A stretch of DNA of 64,000 bases from Pseudomonas marginalis (GCF_024169655.1 NZ_JALJWV010000001.1:3291001-3355000), one strand, 5' to 3'; shown: positions 53,039 to 63,298, counted from the stretch's first letter. Numbers and translations: made by a program. The notes: generated by a model from the sequence alone, not told the origin.

Positions 53039-54211
53039 TTATTGACGCAGCAGGAACTTGAGGTCGCTGGGCGCATCGATCGACAGTTTTTGCACGGTTT
53101 TACCGAGCAGGCCGGTTTTGGGGTCGCGTTCGACCACCACGATTTCATTGCTTTTCTGGTTCGCGATCAACAGGAACTTGCCGCTCGGGTCCAGGCTGAA
53201 CTCGCGCGGGTGGTCGCCTTCCACGGAACGGCGCTGCAGTTCCTTGAGGTGTGCGGTGTCCGGGTCAATGCTGAACACCAGCAACTGATTGGCCGTGCCG
53301 CGATTGCTCACATACAGGAACTTGCCATCGCTTGATGCGTGCAACGCCGCGCCGGCCTTGTTGGACAGCGGTTGCCCGGCAGCGAAGTCCACCAGTTGGG
53401 TTTGCTTGAGCTGGCCGTCGTGGTAATCGAACACCGCGACCTGGGCGCTCATCTCGGTGGTCAGCCACGCGTGTTTACCGTCGGCGCTGAACAGCAAATG
53501 ACGCGGGCCGCTGCCCGGTGGCAGTGGCACCGACGCCGGGTTGGCCGGGGTCAGGGGCCGTTCCGGGTTGGCCTTGGGGTCGTAGTGGTAGGCAAACACC
53601 TTGTCCGCGCCGAGGTCCTGCACAAACACGTACTTGCCATCCGGCGACGGCACCACCGAATGCACATGGTTGGACGCCTGGCGCTCCGGGTTGACCCGGC
53701 TCGCCGGATGCCCGCTCAACTGCACCGGCGCCGACAGCTTGCCTTGGGCGTCCAGCGGCAGAATCGCCAGGCTGCCGCCCGGGTCTTCGAGCACCGAGTA
53801 GTTGGCGACGAACAGGTAGCGGCCATCGGCGGCCACGCTGGAATGCGTCGGCTCGCTGCCCAGGCTTTGTACCTGGTTGATCAGCGTGAGCTGATGGTTC
53901 TGCGGGTCGATGCGGTAGCTGCTGACGCGACCGACCGCGTCCTGTTGGCCGGGGCCGTTTTCATTCACCACAAACAGATGCTGCTGGTCCTTGGAGACCG
54001 TCAGCCAGGACGGGTTGGCCGCTTTCGCCGCCAATACCGGCTTGCCTTGGAACTGCCCGGTGCGGCTGTCGAATTGCAGGCGATAGATCCCTTCGCTGCT
54101 GCCGGCGGTGTAGCTGCCGACCAACAGTTCATAGGTGTCGGCCGGTGCCGCCTGCACCGACATCGCCCCGACACTGCCCGCGATCAACAAGGGCCAGAAC
54201 TTACGCATCAT
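53039..54211 (-). CDS. pgl: Lactonase-family beta-propeller (6-phosphogluconolactonase-like), exported
   Basis: A 390-residue protein of the YbhE-type lactonase family: a seven-bladed propeller with repeats such as AANPSWLTVSKDQQHLFVVNENG and GPRHLLFSADGKHAWLTTE. A signal peptide (FWPLLIAGSVGAMSVQA/APA, about residues 4-21) suggests a periplasmic enzyme, unlike the cytosolic pentose-phosphate lactonase, so the natural substrate may be another sugar lactone. I chose the ATG at 54211, which overlaps the stop of the upstream gene; the ATG at 54220 is also possible. Confidence 0.8.
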   Translation of the reverse strand: MMRKFWPLLIAGSVGAMSVQAAPADTYELLVGSYTAGSSEGIYRLQFDSRTGQFQGKPVLAAKAANPSWLTVSKDQQHLFVVNENGPGQQDAVGRVSSYRIDPQNHQLTLINQVQSLGSEPTHSSVAADGRYLFVANYSVLEDPGGSLAILPLDAQGKLSAPVQLSGHPASRVNPERQASNHVHSVVPSPDGKYVFVQDLGADKVFAYHYDPKANPERPLTPANPASVPLPPGSGPRHLLFSADGKHAWLTTEMSAQVAVFDYHDGQLKQTQLVDFAAGQPLSNKAGAALHASSDGKFLYVSNRGTANQLLVFSIDPDTAHLKELQRRSVEGDHPREFSLDPSGKFLLIANQKSNEIVVVERDPKTGLLGKTVQKLSIDAPSDLKFLLRQ

Positions 54212-54488
54212 AATCCGCTTCATCCTCATCATGGTTATTGCCGGTGAAGGCGTTCACGCAGGACAGGCGGTGCTCGCCCACATCACCGGTGAGGGTCCAG
54301 CTGTTCGAGGTTTCATCGAAGACCGCCGCCTGCAGCTGTTCCAGGCTGAAACTCCAGCGTTTTTGCGCACGGCCATCCATGGCGATGATCAGCAGCTGTT
54401 CGTCCTCCAGTGTGAACTCGAAGGCGTGCAGCCCGTCGATTTCAAGCATGTCGCTGGTGGCAAGGACGGCCGTCAAAGTAGTAGTCAT
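54201..54488 (-). CDS. DUF5629 protein
   Basis: A 95-residue protein matching DUF5629: MTTTLTAVLATSDMLEIDGLHAFEF, a WSFSLEQLQAAVFDE middle and a WTLTGDVGEHRLSCV end. Function unknown; small soluble protein with alternating beta strands. The ATG at 54488 is preferred to the GTG at 54491. It overlaps the lactonase start by 11 bases, so the two are one operon. Confidence 0.75.
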   Translation of the reverse strand: MTTTLTAVLATSDMLEIDGLHAFEFTLEDEQLLIIAMDGRAQKRWSFSLEQLQAAVFDETSNSWTLTGDVGEHRLSCVNAFTGNNHDEDEADYDA

Positions 54489-54629
54489 CACAGTCTTTCG
54501 TCAGGTTCAAAGGGCTAATCATAGGCCACTTTGTCGCCAGGGCCTAAAACCATAACCGGCTACCGCATCCAAGCCACACCGCGGATTACCGTGCAAGGGC
54601 ACGTCTTTATTCAACGTAAAGGAATACCC

Positions 54630-57600
54630 ATGCCAGACCGCAATCCCCCCCTCGCCGCCCACCCGCTCCGGGAAGCGGTTCAAGCCCAGTTTCTCAAGCG
54701 CCCGACCCTGCGCTCAGTCACCGCGCAAATGCTGGCGCGAAACCTGGCGGAAAAATACCCGCCGCTGACGCAACCCGTCGCCGACCTGCGCCTGGCCGTG
54801 CCCCGTGACGGTGGCGGGCGGGCGTTGCTGCCATTGCTGGAGGTCGCGCTGAGCCATCTCGCCGACGGCAGCTTTCCCGATGTGTCGGCGCGCCAAGGCC
54901 TGGATAGCTACTTGAGCGATACCAGCGGCGCGCGGCTCAGTTATCCGGCCAATGGCACCCACGCCTATGCTCTTGACGTCATCGAAGCCATCATTCGCGA
55001 ACTGCCGTCGCTGCTGTTCATCGGCTTCCAAGACGCCTTGGCCGCCTATTGGGGCGAAGACAGCGACGCTGGCGGCAGCCGCTGGAAATGGCTGGCCAAC
55101 GTGCTGCAAGGCGCGCTGCTCGACTCTGCCGCACGCCACGCCCAACCGCTGAACATCCTCAATACGCTGGCACGCTACCCCGACCGCACAACCCGCGCAC
55201 GCCGCCCGGCCCCCGACAACACGATTCATGCCTATACGCTGCAAGCCCACCTGACGCACGCAGGCAGCCTGCTCACATTGCAAGCGAGCGACCTGCTGGT
55301 GGTGTGCCGCGAACAGGTGTTGCTGTGCCGTCTATCCGGCGAAATCGAGGCCTATCGGGACCTGGACACCTTCGGCCAAGCCTGGGCCGACCGCCTGCAA
55401 CAGCGCTTCAGTGCCGACAGCATCACCTGGCAGCAGTACGAACCCGACGGCAATATTTTCGAGGTCCAGGCCGCGCTGATCCTCAACCAGCAATTGGAGG
55501 ACCTGGCCGCCCTTCAACTCCCGGCCAACACCACGGTGCAGGCCCTGGAACAACGGTTTGCCGCGATCACCCAACCGGCGCGGGATTTCTCCAGCGCCAG
55601 CGGTACAGCGCTGGCTACGCTGGCATCCATCCAGGCCGCCCTGCCCGACTGGCTGCAACGCGCCAGCGCCGCCGACCGCCTGGCCTACCGCGAATGCCTG
55701 CTTGAACAGGCCGCGATCAAGCGCCAGACCCTCGGCGACTCAGATTTCGATGCCCTGGAAACCCTGCGCAGCTACGCCACCGAACACTTGAACCACCAGT
55801 TGTGCCTGGATCGCGCCGTCGCCCTGGGCAGCCAGCGCACCTGCAACGACGCGGCACGCGCCGCCGGCTACCGGGCCGATGAGTTGACCCTGACCTTTCA
55901 TGTCGCGGTGGGCAGCCTTGCAGGCGGTTACATCGAGCCGGTCTCCATGAGCCTGGTGGACCTGGCGTTGAAGAACCTGTCGGGAAGCCCCAAAGGGCGC
56001 ATGACCCTCAGCCATCGCACCGGCCGTGCGCTCGAAGCGTGGTTGACGCCCGCCTACGTGCTGCAACTGGTCCAGCGTGTGGACATCGGCAGCAACTACC
56101 CCGCCTACCTGCGTCGGGAGTTGATGAGCGACACGGAGGTGGCACGCAAACGCCAGCGCCTGTTCGCGCAACAGCGGCCCGTTCACCTGAAAACCCAGGC
56201 GTTGGAGCACGCGATCAGAGGCGAAGCGGGCCTGACCGCACGCGGCGCCCGCTGCGTGCGGGCGCTGCTCGCCGCCAACCCGCTGGCGCGCCGGGTCGAT
56301 GGCGACGAAATCGTGATCCGCCCCCTGGCCTTTCTGCGCACGCCTGCGGCCACGGCGGATGTGGTGCAAAACATGTTCATCATCGAACCCCTCGACACCC
56401 GCCGAGGCCCGCACCTGCTGTACCGTCCGGCCTATCGCGATTCGCTGCTCGAATTCGCCAGCCGCGAGCAGCTGTTGGCGGCTATCGTGCAACCCGGTGC
56501 GCTACAGGAAAGCGTGCTGACCTGGCTCGCCGACCCGGCCAGGGCGATCTACAGCAACGGCGGGTTCAGCCAGCCGCACATCATACGCATCGGCATCGGC
56601 TCGGAGTTCGACCGGCTGCCCGAGGTGCCCAAACCCGCCGAACTGGCGGCGGCCGGCGATGCGAGCAGCGATGAAATCCTGCAAGCGCTCAGCCACGGCA
56701 GCCTGATGGACTATCTGTTCGGCTGCGAAACCCGCCAGTTGCTGGACCAGGCCGAGCGCGAGTCGACCTCGAACACACAAAGCCGCTGGGCGTTGATCCT
56801 CGAAGGCATGCAATTGGGCTTCAACACCTTGTTGATGGCCGTGCGCGGCCCCCTGGCGACGATCGGCTGGCTGATCCAGGCGACACAAAGCCTGACCCAG
56901 GACCTGCCGGCGCTGGAGAGCCCTGACCCCAGGGCGAAGGAGTTGGCGTGGGTCGACCTGCTGCTCAACATCGGCATGCTGCTGGTGCATCAAGGCCCCC
57001 TCAGCGCGCACACCGCCAGCCCTGCGCTCGACGAACAGCCCGCAACGCGCGCGCCCGGCCAGATCACCCGGCAGGCGGCGGTGGTCGAACGCGGCGTCAT
57101 CGGCCTGCCCAGCGAACCACCCGGCGGCGGCCGCACCCTGTTGGACTTCGACCACTCATTGGCCGGCGACACGGCCGCGGCCGCGCTGCTGGAGAAACTG
57201 CGCGCCGTCAACGTGCCGTGGCCCGTGCCGGCTCCCGCGCCGATCGACATCGGGCCTCACCAAGGGTTGTACCGCATCGACGGCCTGTGGCATGCCTCGG
57301 TGGCGGGTCTGCTATTCCGGGTCAGCATTGTCCCGGGCTTCGGCGACGTGTTCATCATTCACCCACAAAAACCCGAGCATCCCGGGATTCAACTGAGGAC
57401 CGACGGCAACGGTCATTGGACGCTGGACCGCGGGCTCAAACTGCTGGGTGGCGGCCCCAAACGTATGGCCGCCTTGCGCGAAGAAAACCTGCGCCGTAAA
57501 AAAGAAGTGATCGCCCGCGTGCAGGTGCTCAGCGAAGACATGCAGCACCTGATGGCGCCCTTCCAGGCCGCCGCGACGCAGATATCACCGGCCCTGGATA

Positions 57601-59507
57601 CCTTGGTGAAACAACGTAAGACCGTGCAATTGGTGTGGAACCTCCTGCAAAAAGCCAGCGACCAACAAAGGCCTGCCCTGGAAGCACGGCATCAGCGCGA
57701 AACCCTCAAACATCAGCAATTGCGCACCGAGTTCAAGATTCTGCTGGAGAACCTGGAACTGCTGTTTGCCCAATCGCTGACCCCGCGCCTGGAAATGGTC
57801 AAATTGGGTGTGGAGCTGGAAAAGGTCGGCGGCGCCGGCATCCATGTGCATGATCGCGCCCAGATTCTCAAGACGATTTGGGATCAACAACTGTTTATCC
57901 ATGAGCTGCTGTTGGGCCGGTTGAACGCCGTGCGTTTTTCCAGCGCCGGCGAACCCATGGCGCGGATGGCGCGCCGCATGTTCGTAAACAACTTGCTGGG
58001 CGACACAGCGGTCTACGACGAATACGTGCGCAACGCCATCGAGTCGGCGGACATTCGCCAGCACATGGCCGACGTCTCCACCGCCATGGAAACCACCCTG
58101 GAACAGCTGGAAAGCGATTCGCTGGCCGGGCGCACGATACGCCAGGCGCTGCTGGCACAGATCGAATACCCGCAGAATTTTTTCCCCGACAACCTGCGGC
58201 TCAACGCCCTCGACTACCTGGCCGTCACCAGCGTGGAGATGACCGACATACGCCTGCCGCCGCAGGAAGAACTGTACGTCAAACGCCTGGAGCAAACCGA
58301 CCTGAGCGAGGCGTTGCTGTCTCACGTCGAAGTGCGCAGCAGCACCGAATACACCCTGGTCGAACAACGGGATGTGTACGAGAGCGTGCTGAAAAAGTAC
58401 CGCCGTTATGAAGAGGCAATCCGCGTACTCAAGGCGCTCAACCCGAGCCGCCTGCGCCCGCAGGCCGAACGTCTGCTGGCGGGCCTCGAATACGCCCAGG
58501 CGCTGGCGAACAGTGAGCTGGAAGCGGTGGTGCGCAAGCAGGAAGCGTTGGAGGTGGTGCTGCCGCTGTCGAAAACCCTGCGCGCCAAGGCGCCGACAAA
58601 GCGCGTGTTCAAGACCCGCAAAAAAGAGTATTTGATCGGCGAACTCAAGCCGGCCGATGCGCAGCACCCCGAGGAACGCTTCACCCTCACCGATACGCTG
58701 ACCGGTGAAGCCGTTGCCTCCTTCAACAAGCATGCGGACGGCTGGGCGACCACCGCCGAGCAGCCCTCCCCAGCCCCCATGCCGGCGCCGCGAGGCCGCA
58801 CACTGGCGACCCTCAAAGGCCTGGCCCAGGACCTGATCGAACAGCGTAGCGGCATTGAGCGTGTCATTGCCAGCGACCAGCAAAAGCTCGATTCACCCCT
58901 CACACGCCAACAGGTCAACCCTGGCGACTGGGATGAGCTGCTCAGCGGGCACGCGAACAAACTCACGGCGCTGGCCGCGGAAATCCAGCGCGACCACCTC
59001 GACAAACCCTCGGCCCAGGACCTGATCGATGAGTACCAGGCCCAGGCCCGCGACATGCTGCGCCTGGCGGAACGGGTGTGCAGCGAAGGCTACAAGCGTC
59101 AGTGGCCGACCCAGGAAAGCCTCGACTACCTGTGGCAGCACCAGCAGATCGATATCAACCTGACCAGCCTGGCCGACCCGCAACGGCCAACCCTCAGTGG
59201 CGACTTCTTCACCGAATACGCGGTGTACGACAAAGCGCAAAAACCGCCGACGGTGCTGTGGTATGCCCACTTCCATTACGCCAGCGCCGACGCCCCGCCC
59301 GCGCACTATACCCGCGCCCATCTGAAACTGGCGGAGCAGCGCAAATACACGCAGAAGGATTTGCTCAAGCAACACGTCCAGGCCAGCTTGCGCAACCCCC
59401 AGGAGCCGGGCGCCGAGCCGATCAGGCGGATTGTCTACGTATTGATCACGCCGCCGGTGGATCAGCTGTTCCTGGCGATCGCGCCCACACCGCGCGCAAG
59501 CCGATAA
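54630..59507 (+). CDS. Very large DUF6543-type / dermonecrotic toxin-like protein
   Basis: A 1625-residue protein with no signal peptide. The N-terminal third is the helical 'ALxxxxLxR' type region of Pseudomonas toxin-like proteins. From about residue 560 comes VVQNMFIIEPLDTRRGPHLLYRPAYRDSLLEF, then GFNTLLMAVRGPLATIGWLIQ (about 730), a hydrophobic hairpin that could insert in membrane, and further coiled-coil regions (about 950-1110, 1235-1350). AAAGGAATACCC precedes the ATG at 54630. GC content matches the core genome, so it is a long-standing resident. No immunity gene is evident next to it. Function is inferred only from family resemblance. Confidence 0.68.
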   Translation: MPDRNPPLAAHPLREAVQAQFLKRPTLRSVTAQMLARNLAEKYPPLTQPVADLRLAVPRDGGGRALLPLLEVALSHLADGSFPDVSARQGLDSYLSDTSGARLSYPANGTHAYALDVIEAIIRELPSLLFIGFQDALAAYWGEDSDAGGSRWKWLANVLQGALLDSAARHAQPLNILNTLARYPDRTTRARRPAPDNTIHAYTLQAHLTHAGSLLTLQASDLLVVCREQVLLCRLSGEIEAYRDLDTFGQAWADRLQQRFSADSITWQQYEPDGNIFEVQAALILNQQLEDLAALQLPANTTVQALEQRFAAITQPARDFSSASGTALATLASIQAALPDWLQRASAADRLAYRECLLEQAAIKRQTLGDSDFDALETLRSYATEHLNHQLCLDRAVALGSQRTCNDAARAAGYRADELTLTFHVAVGSLAGGYIEPVSMSLVDLALKNLSGSPKGRMTLSHRTGRALEAWLTPAYVLQLVQRVDIGSNYPAYLRRELMSDTEVARKRQRLFAQQRPVHLKTQALEHAIRGEAGLTARGARCVRALLAANPLARRVDGDEIVIRPLAFLRTPAATADVVQNMFIIEPLDTRRGPHLLYRPAYRDSLLEFASREQLLAAIVQPGALQESVLTWLADPARAIYSNGGFSQPHIIRIGIGSEFDRLPEVPKPAELAAAGDASSDEILQALSHGSLMDYLFGCETRQLLDQAERESTSNTQSRWALILEGMQLGFNTLLMAVRGPLATIGWLIQATQSLTQDLPALESPDPRAKELAWVDLLLNIGMLLVHQGPLSAHTASPALDEQPATRAPGQITRQAAVVERGVIGLPSEPPGGGRTLLDFDHSLAGDTAAAALLEKLRAVNVPWPVPAPAPIDIGPHQGLYRIDGLWHASVAGLLFRVSIVPGFGDVFIIHPQKPEHPGIQLRTDGNGHWTLDRGLKLLGGGPKRMAALREENLRRKKEVIARVQVLSEDMQHLMAPFQAAATQISPALDTLVKQRKTVQLVWNLLQKASDQQRPALEARHQRETLKHQQLRTEFKILLENLELLFAQSLTPRLEMVKLGVELEKVGGAGIHVHDRAQILKTIWDQQLFIHELLLGRLNAVRFSSAGEPMARMARRMFVNNLLGDTAVYDEYVRNAIESADIRQHMADVSTAMETTLEQLESDSLAGRTIRQALLAQIEYPQNFFPDNLRLNALDYLAVTSVEMTDIRLPPQEELYVKRLEQTDLSEALLSHVEVRSSTEYTLVEQRDVYESVLKKYRRYEEAIRVLKALNPSRLRPQAERLLAGLEYAQALANSELEAVVRKQEALEVVLPLSKTLRAKAPTKRVFKTRKKEYLIGELKPADAQHPEERFTLTDTLTGEAVASFNKHADGWATTAEQPSPAPMPAPRGRTLATLKGLAQDLIEQRSGIERVIASDQQKLDSPLTRQQVNPGDWDELLSGHANKLTALAAEIQRDHLDKPSAQDLIDEYQAQARDMLRLAERVCSEGYKRQWPTQESLDYLWQHQQIDINLTSLADPQRPTLSGDFFTEYAVYDKAQKPPTVLWYAHFHYASADAPPAHYTRAHLKLAEQRKYTQKDLLKQHVQASLRNPQEPGAEPIRRIVYVLITPPVDQLFLAIAPTPRASR

Positions 59508-59524
59508 GCGCGGCGTGACGTTGT

Positions 59525-59550
59525 CGGTGGGGGCGCAACCGCCCCCACCG
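59525..59550. terminator. Hairpin between the convergent toxin-like and exporter genes
   Basis: CGGTGGGGGCG with CGCCCCCACCG, an 11-base stem with a 4-base loop, lies 17 bases past the toxin-like stop and seven bases from the exporter's stop. No T-tract; likely shields both 3' ends. Confidence 0.7.
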
Positions 59551-59556
59551 CTGCAC

Positions 59557-61932
59557 TCAGTGGGCGAACAGCGAATTGCCTTTCTGCCCGGCCAACTTCT
59601 CCGGTTTGATCAGGAACCTTGCCAGCGCCGGCAGCAGCCACAGCGCACCGAACATGTTCCACAGCAGCATGAAGGTCAGCATCAGGCCCATGTCGGCCTG
59701 GAACTTGATCGCCGAGAAGATCCAGGTACACACGCCTATCGCCAGGCACAACCCGGTAAACAGCACGGCCTTACCCGTGGACTTGAGCGTCTGGTAATAC
59801 GCCTCTTGCAGCGGCAAACCGGCGCGCAGGTAACTTTCCAGACGGCTGTAGATGTAAATGCCATAGTCCACGCCGATCCCCACGCCCAGCGCCACCACCG
59901 GCAAGGTCGCGACCTTGACGCCAATGCCCATGAACGCCATCAGCGCGTTGCCCAGCACCGACGTCAGTACCAGCGGCAGCACGATGCACAGGGTCGCCGC
60001 CCAGGAGCGGAAGGTGATCATGCACATGGTCGCCACGCACAGGTACACCAGGGCCAGGATGGTCAGCTCCGACGCCTTGATCACCTCGTTGGTGGCCGCC
60101 TCGATCCCGGCGTTACCGGCGGCGAGGATGAATTCCAGGCCGTCCTTGTTGTTTTCCTTGGCGAAGTCCTGCACCGCATGCACGGCGCGGTCGAGGGTTT
60201 CGGCCTTGTGGTCGTTGAGGAACACCAGCACCGGCGCCAGGGAGCAGTTGTTGTTGTACAGGCCATCGGCGCGGGCGATGGAGTTGTTCAGCACGTCCGG
60301 GTTGCGCGACAGGGTTTCCCATTTCAGGTTGCCCTCGTTCATGCCCTTGATCATCTGCTTGGACACGGTCACCAGCGAGATCGCCGACTGCACGCCCTCG
60401 GTGTTCTGCATCTTCCACATCAACTGGTCGATGGGCGCCATGGCTTCATAACGCGAACAGCCTTCGGCCTTGGTCTTGACCATCACCACCAGCACGTCGG
60501 AACTGGTGGAGTAATTGCTGATGATGAAATTGTTGTCCTTGTTGTAGCGCGAATCCGGACGCAGCTCCGGCGCGCCTTGATCCAAGTCGCCGATCTTGAG
60601 GTTCTGGCTGTACCAGAGGCCGCCGCCAAACGCGACCAGCGCCAGGGCCACGGAAATCGGCGCGACTTTCGGGTTGGCGAAATTCGACAGCAGGCGCCAG
60701 AACGGGTGTTCGCGATTCGCGTCTTTCTTGCTCCTGGCGACGGCGCGCTTGCTGATACCGGCATAGGAAATCGCCACCGGCAGCAGGATCAGGTTGGTAA
60801 ACACGATCACCGCCACGCCGATGGACGCGCCGATGGCCAGTTCCCGGATCACGCCGATGTCGATGATCAACAGCGTAATGAAACCCACGGCATCCGCCAG
60901 AATCGCGATCATCCCCGGCAGGAACAGTTGCCGGAAGGTACGCCGTGCGGCCGTCAGCGCGTTGTCTGCGTCGCTCGATTGCAGGGCGATACCGTTGATC
61001 TTCTGCACGCCGTGGGAAATACCGATGGCAAAGATCAGGAACGGCACCAGCATCGAATACGGGTCGAGCCCGAAGCCGAAGAAGTGCATCAAGCCGAGTT
61101 GCCAGACCACCGCCACCAACGTGGTGCTCAACACCGCGACGGTGCTGCGCAGGCAGTTGGTGAACCACAGCAACAGCACCAGGGTGATGACGAAGGCAAT
61201 GCCGAAGAACAGCACGACCATCACCAGCCCGTCGATCAGGTCACCGACCTTCTTGGCGAAACCGACGATGTGGATCTTGACGTTGGGGTTCTGCGCTTCG
61301 AATTTGGTGCGGATCTTGTCTTCCAGTTCATGGGAGAACTGCCGATAGTCCAGCGCCAGCAACTTGCCCTGGTCCTGCGGGTCCGGGTAGGACTCCAGCA
61401 GCGGAATGTCGACGATGCTCGACTTGAAGTCGTTGGACACCAGCCGCCCAACCTGGCCGGACTTGAGCACGTTGTTGCGCAGTTGATCGAGGCTTTGCGG
61501 CGAACCGTTGTAGCTCTGCGGGATCACTTCACCGCCGGCAAAACCTTCTTCGGTCACTTCGGTCCAGCGCACGCTGGGGCTCCACAGCGACTTGAGGCCC
61601 GAGCGGTCGACGCCGGAGATATAGAACACCTCGTCGTTGATCTGGCGCAGGGTCTCCATGTAGTCCTTGGTGAAGATGTCACCGTCCTTGGCCTCCACCG
61701 AAATACGCACGGTGTTGCCCAGGTTGGCCAGGTCGTTGCGGTGCTCCATCATCTTTTCGATGAAGGGGTGCTTGAGCGGGATCATCTTTTCGAAGCTGGT
61801 GGACGGGCGAATCAACGTCGCCTGCCAGAACAGGAAAATGCTCACCAGCAGGCAGATGACGATCACTGCCGGGCGGTTGTTGAAGATCAGGCGCTCAAGA
61901 AAGGTCGCTTTATCGTTGTGATGACTGCTCAT
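59557..61932 (-). CDS. RND/MMPL-family transporter
   Basis: A 791-residue membrane protein with 12 predicted helices in two halves, each with a large periplasmic loop (about 45-235 and 425-620). The helix-4-like segments GIAFVITLVLLLWF and the two sterol-sensing-like regions (LVPFLIFAIGISHGVQKI, VVALGVGIGVDYGIYIYSRLE) with a conserved Gly-Asp/Asp are typical of the MMPL/HAE3 branch of RND exporters of lipids or hydrophobic compounds. The next gene encodes its usual YCF48-type partner. It has no outer-membrane or adaptor gene nearby. Confidence 0.88.
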   Translation of the reverse strand: MSSHHNDKATFLERLIFNNRPAVIVICLLVSIFLFWQATLIRPSTSFEKMIPLKHPFIEKMMEHRNDLANLGNTVRISVEAKDGDIFTKDYMETLRQINDEVFYISGVDRSGLKSLWSPSVRWTEVTEEGFAGGEVIPQSYNGSPQSLDQLRNNVLKSGQVGRLVSNDFKSSIVDIPLLESYPDPQDQGKLLALDYRQFSHELEDKIRTKFEAQNPNVKIHIVGFAKKVGDLIDGLVMVVLFFGIAFVITLVLLLWFTNCLRSTVAVLSTTLVAVVWQLGLMHFFGFGLDPYSMLVPFLIFAIGISHGVQKINGIALQSSDADNALTAARRTFRQLFLPGMIAILADAVGFITLLIIDIGVIRELAIGASIGVAVIVFTNLILLPVAISYAGISKRAVARSKKDANREHPFWRLLSNFANPKVAPISVALALVAFGGGLWYSQNLKIGDLDQGAPELRPDSRYNKDNNFIISNYSTSSDVLVVMVKTKAEGCSRYEAMAPIDQLMWKMQNTEGVQSAISLVTVSKQMIKGMNEGNLKWETLSRNPDVLNNSIARADGLYNNNCSLAPVLVFLNDHKAETLDRAVHAVQDFAKENNKDGLEFILAAGNAGIEAATNEVIKASELTILALVYLCVATMCMITFRSWAATLCIVLPLVLTSVLGNALMAFMGIGVKVATLPVVALGVGIGVDYGIYIYSRLESYLRAGLPLQEAYYQTLKSTGKAVLFTGLCLAIGVCTWIFSAIKFQADMGLMLTFMLLWNMFGALWLLPALARFLIKPEKLAGQKGNSLFAH

Positions 61933-61947
61933 TCTTTCCCCGCCTTC

Positions 61948-63003
61948 TTATTGTTTTGTGGGTTCGGCGCCGGTTGGCGTAGCTACACGAACACCACCCT
62001 GCCCGACCAGAACCAAGTTGCCATTGCCCGCCGCCGTCACCGCCGAGAGTGAAATACGGTCCGGGCGATTGAACACGCTGAAGGTCTGGCCGTCGTCATG
62101 GCTGACCACCACGCTGCCGCCGTTACCGACCACCACCAGCGCGCCGTCAGCGAGCAAGGTCGCCCCGGACAAGCCGAACTCCAGGGCGCCGCGCGCCGCC
62201 TTCAGTTCGACCTGCGCCCAGGTGCTGCCGAAATCCGTGGAGCGGTAGAGGTTGCCGCGCAAGCCGTAGGCCAACAGGGTGTGCGGCTGGGCGGTGGCGA
62301 TCACGCCGAACAGCGAGCCATTGTACGGGCCTTCGAGTTTTTCCCAGGTCTGGCCGTCGTCGCTGGAGCGGAACATGCTGCCCTGCTCGCCGACGATAAA
62401 CAGGCCGGCGTCCTTGATAGAGGCGATGGCGTTGAGGTGGAACTGGTCTTCGTTGTCGAGGCGGTCGCTGACGTCCTCCCAGGTTTTACCGCCGTCGGTG
62501 GTTTCGATCAGCGCCCCATAGGCGCCGACGGCGAGGCCGTGGTGGGCGTCGTTGAACCACACGTCGAGCAACGGCGCTTCGCGCTTGAGGTCCTGGTATT
62601 GCTGGGTCCAGGTGGCGCCGCCGTCGGTGCTGGCCAGGATCTGCGCATCGTGGCCGACGGCCCAACCTTGCTGGTCATCGACAAAAAACACCGCCGTGAG
62701 CAACTGGCGGGTGGGGACTTTGGCTTGGGTCCAGGTGCTGCCCTGGTCATCGGAATAGAGGATGTGCCCGCGATCACCGACCGCCACCAGACGTGAGCCT
62801 GCGTGGACTACGTCGATCATCAGGCCTTTGGCGGCCTTGGGGGATTCAATCGCCAACACCGGCTGTAAGGGGGTATCGCTGGCTGCCAGCACGAGTGCCG
62901 GCAACGCGGCACCTGCAAACAGCGAGAGCGCTGTGGCCAGCAACGCAACCCTGCGTGCGGCACGTGGGCGGCAAACAACCCAACCCATGACAGGCTCACT
63001 CAT
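61948..63003 (-). CDS. YCF48-type (BNR repeat) periplasmic beta-propeller
   Basis: A 351-residue protein with a signal peptide (basic RPRAARR then VALLATALSLFAGAALPALVLA, about residues 13-41) and six or seven repeated blades containing the BNR/YCF48 motif STDGGATWTQ, SSDDGQTWEK and STDFGSTWAQ. It resembles plant photosystem II assembly factor YCF48, but in Pseudomonas such genes sit beside RND exporters and their role is unknown. The ATG at 63003 has AGAAAGG upstream; a longer ATG start at 63018 contains the ribosome site. Exporter and propeller are one operon, 15 bases apart. Confidence 0.86.
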   Translation of the reverse strand: MSEPVMGWVVCRPRAARRVALLATALSLFAGAALPALVLAASDTPLQPVLAIESPKAAKGLMIDVVHAGSRLVAVGDRGHILYSDDQGSTWTQAKVPTRQLLTAVFFVDDQQGWAVGHDAQILASTDGGATWTQQYQDLKREAPLLDVWFNDAHHGLAVGAYGALIETTDGGKTWEDVSDRLDNEDQFHLNAIASIKDAGLFIVGEQGSMFRSSDDGQTWEKLEGPYNGSLFGVIATAQPHTLLAYGLRGNLYRSTDFGSTWAQVELKAARGALEFGLSGATLLADGALVVVGNGGSVVVSHDDGQTFSVFNRPDRISLSAVTAAGNGNLVLVGQGGVRVATPTGAEPTKQ

Positions 63004-63298
63004 AGACCTTTCTCCCATTTATTATTGTTAGGTCGTCTTACCTTCCCGGGCTCTGAAACCTGCAATCTAGAGCGCCTGGAGGAAGCAGGGGCCATCCTAT
63101 CGGGGTTTCGAATCGTCTGACAATCGACGCTACGTTATCTTTTGTTAACTGGCGGCTTTTGGCCATGCGCTGAATGTAGCCCCATCAACCGCAATGATGC
63201 GGGCGCAGGAATGAATTATTTTTTCCATATCTTGAATTATTTGAATTTATATTCCATTAATAGCCTCCCTGAAAACAATAATCCAAAGGACCACGGCG
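63004..63298. promoter_or_regulatory. Divergent intergenic region upstream of a Gfo/Idh gene
   Basis: About 295 bases between the divergent propeller and oxidoreductase genes. The right part (about 63205-63265) is AT-rich with several TTGAATT-like words and is the likely promoter of the oxidoreductase. No clear operator palindrome is seen. A 75-codon open frame here lacks coding character. Confidence 0.45.

Noticed and set aside
59515..62052. 845-codon open frame antisense to the RND exporter
   Set aside because: Shadow frame rich in His/Gln/Arg; the sense product has full transporter features.
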